Assembly: GCF_026241755.1 (NCBI RefSeq)
Contig: NZ_JAPJDA010000027.1
Location: 1 to 53,986, forward strand
Length of the DNA stretch: 53,986 bases
DNA from: Salinimicrobium profundisediminis
GTDB lineage: Bacteria; Bacteroidota; Bacteroidia; Flavobacteriales; Flavobacteriaceae
Direction: 5' to 3'
A program made the translations under genes and the position numbers. Of the stretch, positions 52,001 to 53,986 are shown piece after piece (within the stretch, counting starts at the first letter, position 1; each line of letters opens with the position of its first letter). The notes under the pieces were generated by a model. The model was not told the DNA's origin. It did not search any database and was given only the letters and a program-made list of their open reading frames with translations.

Positions 52001-52294
52001 TGTAATAGCACCATTAATAGTAAGTGTCCATCCCAATCCAACCCAACTAGCTTCTTCTGAAACTTTAAATCCTCCAGCATGATAATTTAAACCTATTGGA
52101 AGTTCAATGTCTCCTGATTTAATTGTGTAAAGAGGCAAAAATATCTCCGGCACACCAGTAAAATTTCCTAAGGGATACTCGCTATACTTGCTTAAGGCTG
52201 CTGCGTCTGGTGTTTGCGGCACAACTTGAGGTAACTCCTGGCTATGCAAAACAATTGAGAAAATCAGAAACGAATAAATAATTATATTCTTCAT
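48908..52294 (-). CDS. SpvB/TcB-like exported protein 2 with YD repeats
   Basis: 1,128 residues. The signal peptide (KNIIIYSFLIFSIVLHSQ) is followed by an SpvB-like region (FTGVPEIFLPLYTIKSGDIE, ASWVGLGWTLTINGAITRTV). The long beta-rich middle has SQDHWGYYNGRANS, also present in copy 1 as SQDHWGYYNGKTNS. The C-terminus has YD repeats, and its last 55 residues are identical to copy 1 because they lie in the repeat block. RHS-2 starts one base later. No good copy of the 23-bp motif was found in its upstream region, unlike cassette 1. Confidence 0.75.
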   Translation of the reverse strand: MKNIIIYSFLIFSIVLHSQELPQVVPQTPDAAALSKYSEYPLGNFTGVPEIFLPLYTIKSGDIELPIGLNYHAGGFKVSEEASWVGLGWTLTINGAITRTVKGVEDFIGSVADQTSPYHSSPKIIDIVDNCSGGSLGNTVDCYNVPGGNNFNGSGERAPAISSGRSNLAQVDGQIVDYSHYIGGLFDWEPDIYAINFMDLQGKFVLDQEKNIHFLDKKDLEIRKTEGGWMVRKNDGSQYFFEKKETSKNYYGKEVNGSWYITKYISPNKRELKFYYSQDTFPSWQKSYGEVSTVRGGDQDFTFFIDQKNFSDIRTQKLYLKRIEWDNGYLVLNANSLSREDLKDGKSLKTIGIYNNHNKVIREFEFETDYFESNNSLKGYMENLPTEEYSYYRKRLRLNKITEKSGLEERKYQFEYSAINLPNKDSFSQDHWGYYNGRANSNLIPSFEGPLPYNQLKLISDSNNSPIGCNPPLQFSTERTYRIRGSNRETNPTVIGANILHKITYPTGGSTSFEFEANEYATNSTDAVFVDYTQDIRKISRKGQLDSEYSSISMPFNLPSDSQGVSNAEVSFVITSTGSPIIFNNNMWAEFNSSNYSKRYYANVTPNSGGYSFTDTNLPDNITGPIDLSFNIPEMDNNQSAYLTFKCRIKKKIDKKYTGGLRVKKIIHSEVESNEGQMIKTYEYGYKVNTPEGQKDLSYGVLKVPNRYWTMFYGTPASGCYNTIRFSSSFHNNLSLSQNSHVGYSKIIEKNGINGENGTTTYNYHNNVNINYATPISQEFIPSSIEFYLDGKLKSTSISDGNKKIHEKFYEYTRLDEVIISSVFQDGYNPFGSSTWYGNGRFHYYPIFSRWEPLTSLTEYSYNSTNGDPIVTKVLYEYNEQNLLPSIISSIDSQGNHIKTKNYYPHDVVNVNSLGEPLDYSTEYLPLINLKKKGLNGSDADFKTAIPVQVEKYKNETLLSRSRTIFKRFSNSSLTLPTTVQVSKNGNLLEDRILYTNYDIYGNHIEVSKADGSKISYIWGYNGQYPVAKIENASYSDIASAIGISISSLNDYNESNVGIINNLRSDNKLPQALITTYTYEPLVGLRSTTDPKGLTTYYEYDAFNRLEFIKDQDQNIISEYGYHYKTQN

Positions 52295-53948
52295 GTTATT
52301 TTGGCTTATATTAATACGATTTTATAGATGCACAACTACATTAAAGGCAACTCACACGGCAACGAAAAAATTAAAAGCTCTGAATATCAGGTCTCAAAAA
52401 TACTTTATGACCTTCTTTCCATAATTATGGTTTACCTTACAGGATGTATGGTTGATATTCAGATTAGATAATCGTTGCCTATAGATTTAAAATTAACATT
52501 GAAAAAAGCTATTTTTATCATAATAGCTACGTTTACTAGCCGGTAGATCCGAGCGTGAATTCCCTCTTGGCTGTGATTGACCTTCTACGGGAGTGATCTG
52601 ATGTGAAGTTATTCTGGTAGACACATTTGGATACAAAACTTTCTTTATAATCGCTAACTTTTAGTATCAATTTTCTGAATTACAAAAAAGACTGCTGTTA
52701 GCTTTCTTAAATCATTTTTTTTGGCTGTTAAATCATCCGGGGTAAGTCCAAGCAGAATTTGAATGGAAAACGTACTCAAATTTGAGGCATTTATTGACCC
52801 GGCAAGACTCGGGTTTTTCCCTCTTATGATAAAATCAGCACAAACAAAAATTTTTTTTGATATGTCTAAACTTTATGTTTTGCCAGTCGATACAGATTTA
52901 TTCCAAATTAAAAGACAATAAAAACTATTTTATAGTGTCCCTAATACCATTACTAGTAACTACTGCAAAACCATATTCAGGGTTATTTCCTTCATGCATT
53001 GAATGGTCGTTCAAGAGATTTTCTTACTTTTTTCGAATTCAGCAACAGTCCTGCAACTGAAGTTACACCCTACAGATGTTAAAACTAGAAGACGTTTAAA
53101 AAAATGGTCCATATGGTAGAATTAAAATTAAACCATCAGTAAAGTTAAAATAAGGTTAAAGGTCACAAATTCGGTTACACTATAAATCCAAGACTTGGGA
53201 GGATACAGAAATAGAGTGGTTTCTGAGTTTCTGGATAGTTCCTCTTTAACGGGTATATGATACGAATGAACTTCTAGGTTATATAACTGGTTAATTTACA
53301 ATGTATCCTGTTTCAGATATAGGTTACTGTAAGTCAACAATAACAAAATAAAGCATTTTCTACCCATGGGATGGATTCTGGATTCGCCAAACAAATGAAC
53401 CTTTTTGCACTCCTAAAACTTCGAAAAAGTTTAAAGGGCAATAACAATTTATATCGCCCTATTGCTTTAATTAATTGATTTTAAATAGTTAAATTTGTTT
53501 CATGACGAAAGGGATCCATTAGAAGAAGGTTCACAATTCGGTCAACAAAATTAGGAAAGATCTTAAAACCCCTGTAAAAACAGGTGTTTTGAAGTGGGTT
53601 CATGATCCTGTCGAGGTCACTATATCTACTTCAACAAACCCTGTAAATCAATGATTTACAGGGTTTGTTATTTTTTGTTAATATTAATTGTATTAATCTC
53701 CACATCCAAATGGGACCAGGTTAACAAATTGCACCAAGAATTTTTTTGATCCCTCTATAGCTGATTTTCTAAAGATTAGTTGAATATTTTATGTTTACAA
53801 CCTCGCACCTAAGTGATAAGCACGTGTCCAAATTTAATTTGAATACATCATTTGTAGGATTTTAACTTCATTAACGTTTTTTTAGGTTTTTTTTTGCGGA
53901 TCTGTTTTAGCTCATTTCTTTCCGAAAAATGTCCCAAAAATTTTAATA
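52295..53948. other. Gene-poor 1.65-kb stretch
   Basis: I see no convincing coding sequence. Short open frames (for example around 52,860-53,060) lack start context and family resemblance. The only clear structure is the terminator at 53633-53669. Just before it, GTGGGTTCATGATCC followed by TCGAGGTCAC faintly resembles the 3' part of a tRNA, but no full cloverleaf can be drawn by eye. Confidence 0.5.
53633..53669 (+). terminator. Strong hairpin terminator with 17-bp stem
   Basis: The stem AACAAACCCTGTAAATC pairs perfectly with GATTTACAGGGTTTGTT around a 3-base loop, with a T-rich tail on the plus strand. No gene directly upstream explains it. Confidence 0.75.
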
Positions 53949-53986
53949 ATGAAGAACAACTACATCTTGAAATTTATATTATTTTC
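53949..53986 (+). CDS. Start of an exported protein, cut by the window end
   Basis: Only 12 codons are visible (MKNNYILKFILF), starting at ATG 53949 after an AT-rich leader. The Lys-Asn start followed by hydrophobic residues is the usual beginning of a Bacteroidota signal peptide. Product unknown; it could also be a chance ATG. Confidence 0.4.
   Translation, partial: MKNNYILKFILF

Noticed and set aside
52857-53060. 67-residue open frame in the gene-poor right end
   Set aside because: No leader, no family resemblance and several equally long frames in the same stretch; probably chance.
53560-53632. Possible tRNA or small RNA before the terminator at 53633
   Set aside because: GGGTTCATGATCC deviates from the T-loop consensus and no cloverleaf can be built; no homologous RNA is recognised.
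1-53986. CRISPR array or rRNA operon
   Set aside because: No regularly spaced short repeats and no rRNA-like sequence were seen on either strand.

Overview
The window looks like a piece of a Bacteroidota chromosome, most likely a marine or soil Flavobacteriia. The signs are low G+C, many lipoproteins with a Phe/Ile-rich signal peptide ending in S-C or A-C, A-rich start regions without Shine-Dalgarno sites, a TPR-type sensor kinase, MopE-like Asp/Gly motifs and Bacteroidota-style YD-repeat proteins. No rRNA, intact tRNA or CRISPR array was seen.

Left part (1-14.3 kb) is an accessory, partly decayed region. It opens with the 3' end of an IS21-family istB and its terminal repeats. A complete IS66-family element (413-2782) follows, flanked by perfect 8-bp target duplications and sitting inside a degraded HNH-endonuclease gene. 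Next come two small exported proteins, then an unusual lipoprotein made of three acyl-carrier-protein-like domains that all lack the phosphopantetheine serine. A dead hsdM lies before a compact, apparently intact defence operon (6.5-13.1 kb): XRE regulator, a nuclease-methyltransferase fusion (BcgI/type IIB-like), HsdS, a small P-loop protein, and a PtuA/PtuB-like (Septu) ATPase-HNH pair. A truncated nuclease-like gene and a broken esterase gene end this part.

Middle part (14.3-21 kb) holds a membrane protein, a small protein with a glycine-rich hydrophobic C-terminus, a small lipoprotein with a TPR histidine kinase and a LuxR-type response regulator, a LytTR response regulator, and an M57-type HEIGH metalloprotease lipoprotein.

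Right part (21-52.3 kb) is the most interesting. Two overlapping-gene operons encode complementary halves of one type II secretion/type IV pilus-like machine. Operon 1 (+, 21.2-27.4 kb) has pseudopilin, prepilin peptidase, GspE, secretin GspD, GspL/PilM-N and GspM/PilO. Operon 2 (-, 43.9-38.6 kb) has two lipoproteins, a GspC/PilP-like protein, a GspK-like protein with a beta-helix-like domain, two pseudopilins and GspF. Between and next to them are two intact two-gene cassettes and one decayed cassette. In each, an SpvB/TcB-like protein is followed by an RHS protein with a variable C-terminus and then a small gene placed where an immunity gene would be. The intact cassettes share a 1,565-bp, almost identical block across the gene junction. 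A recurring 23-bp palindrome (AAACCGTA-N7-TACGGTTT type) lies upstream of operon 1, operon 2, SpvB-like gene 1, the decayed cassette and, in weaker form, the LytTR gene. My inference is a co-regulated T2SS-like exporter dedicated to Sec-exported TcB/TcC-like polymorphic toxins. The last 1.7 kb is almost gene-free, with one strong terminator and the first codons of an exported protein at the edge.
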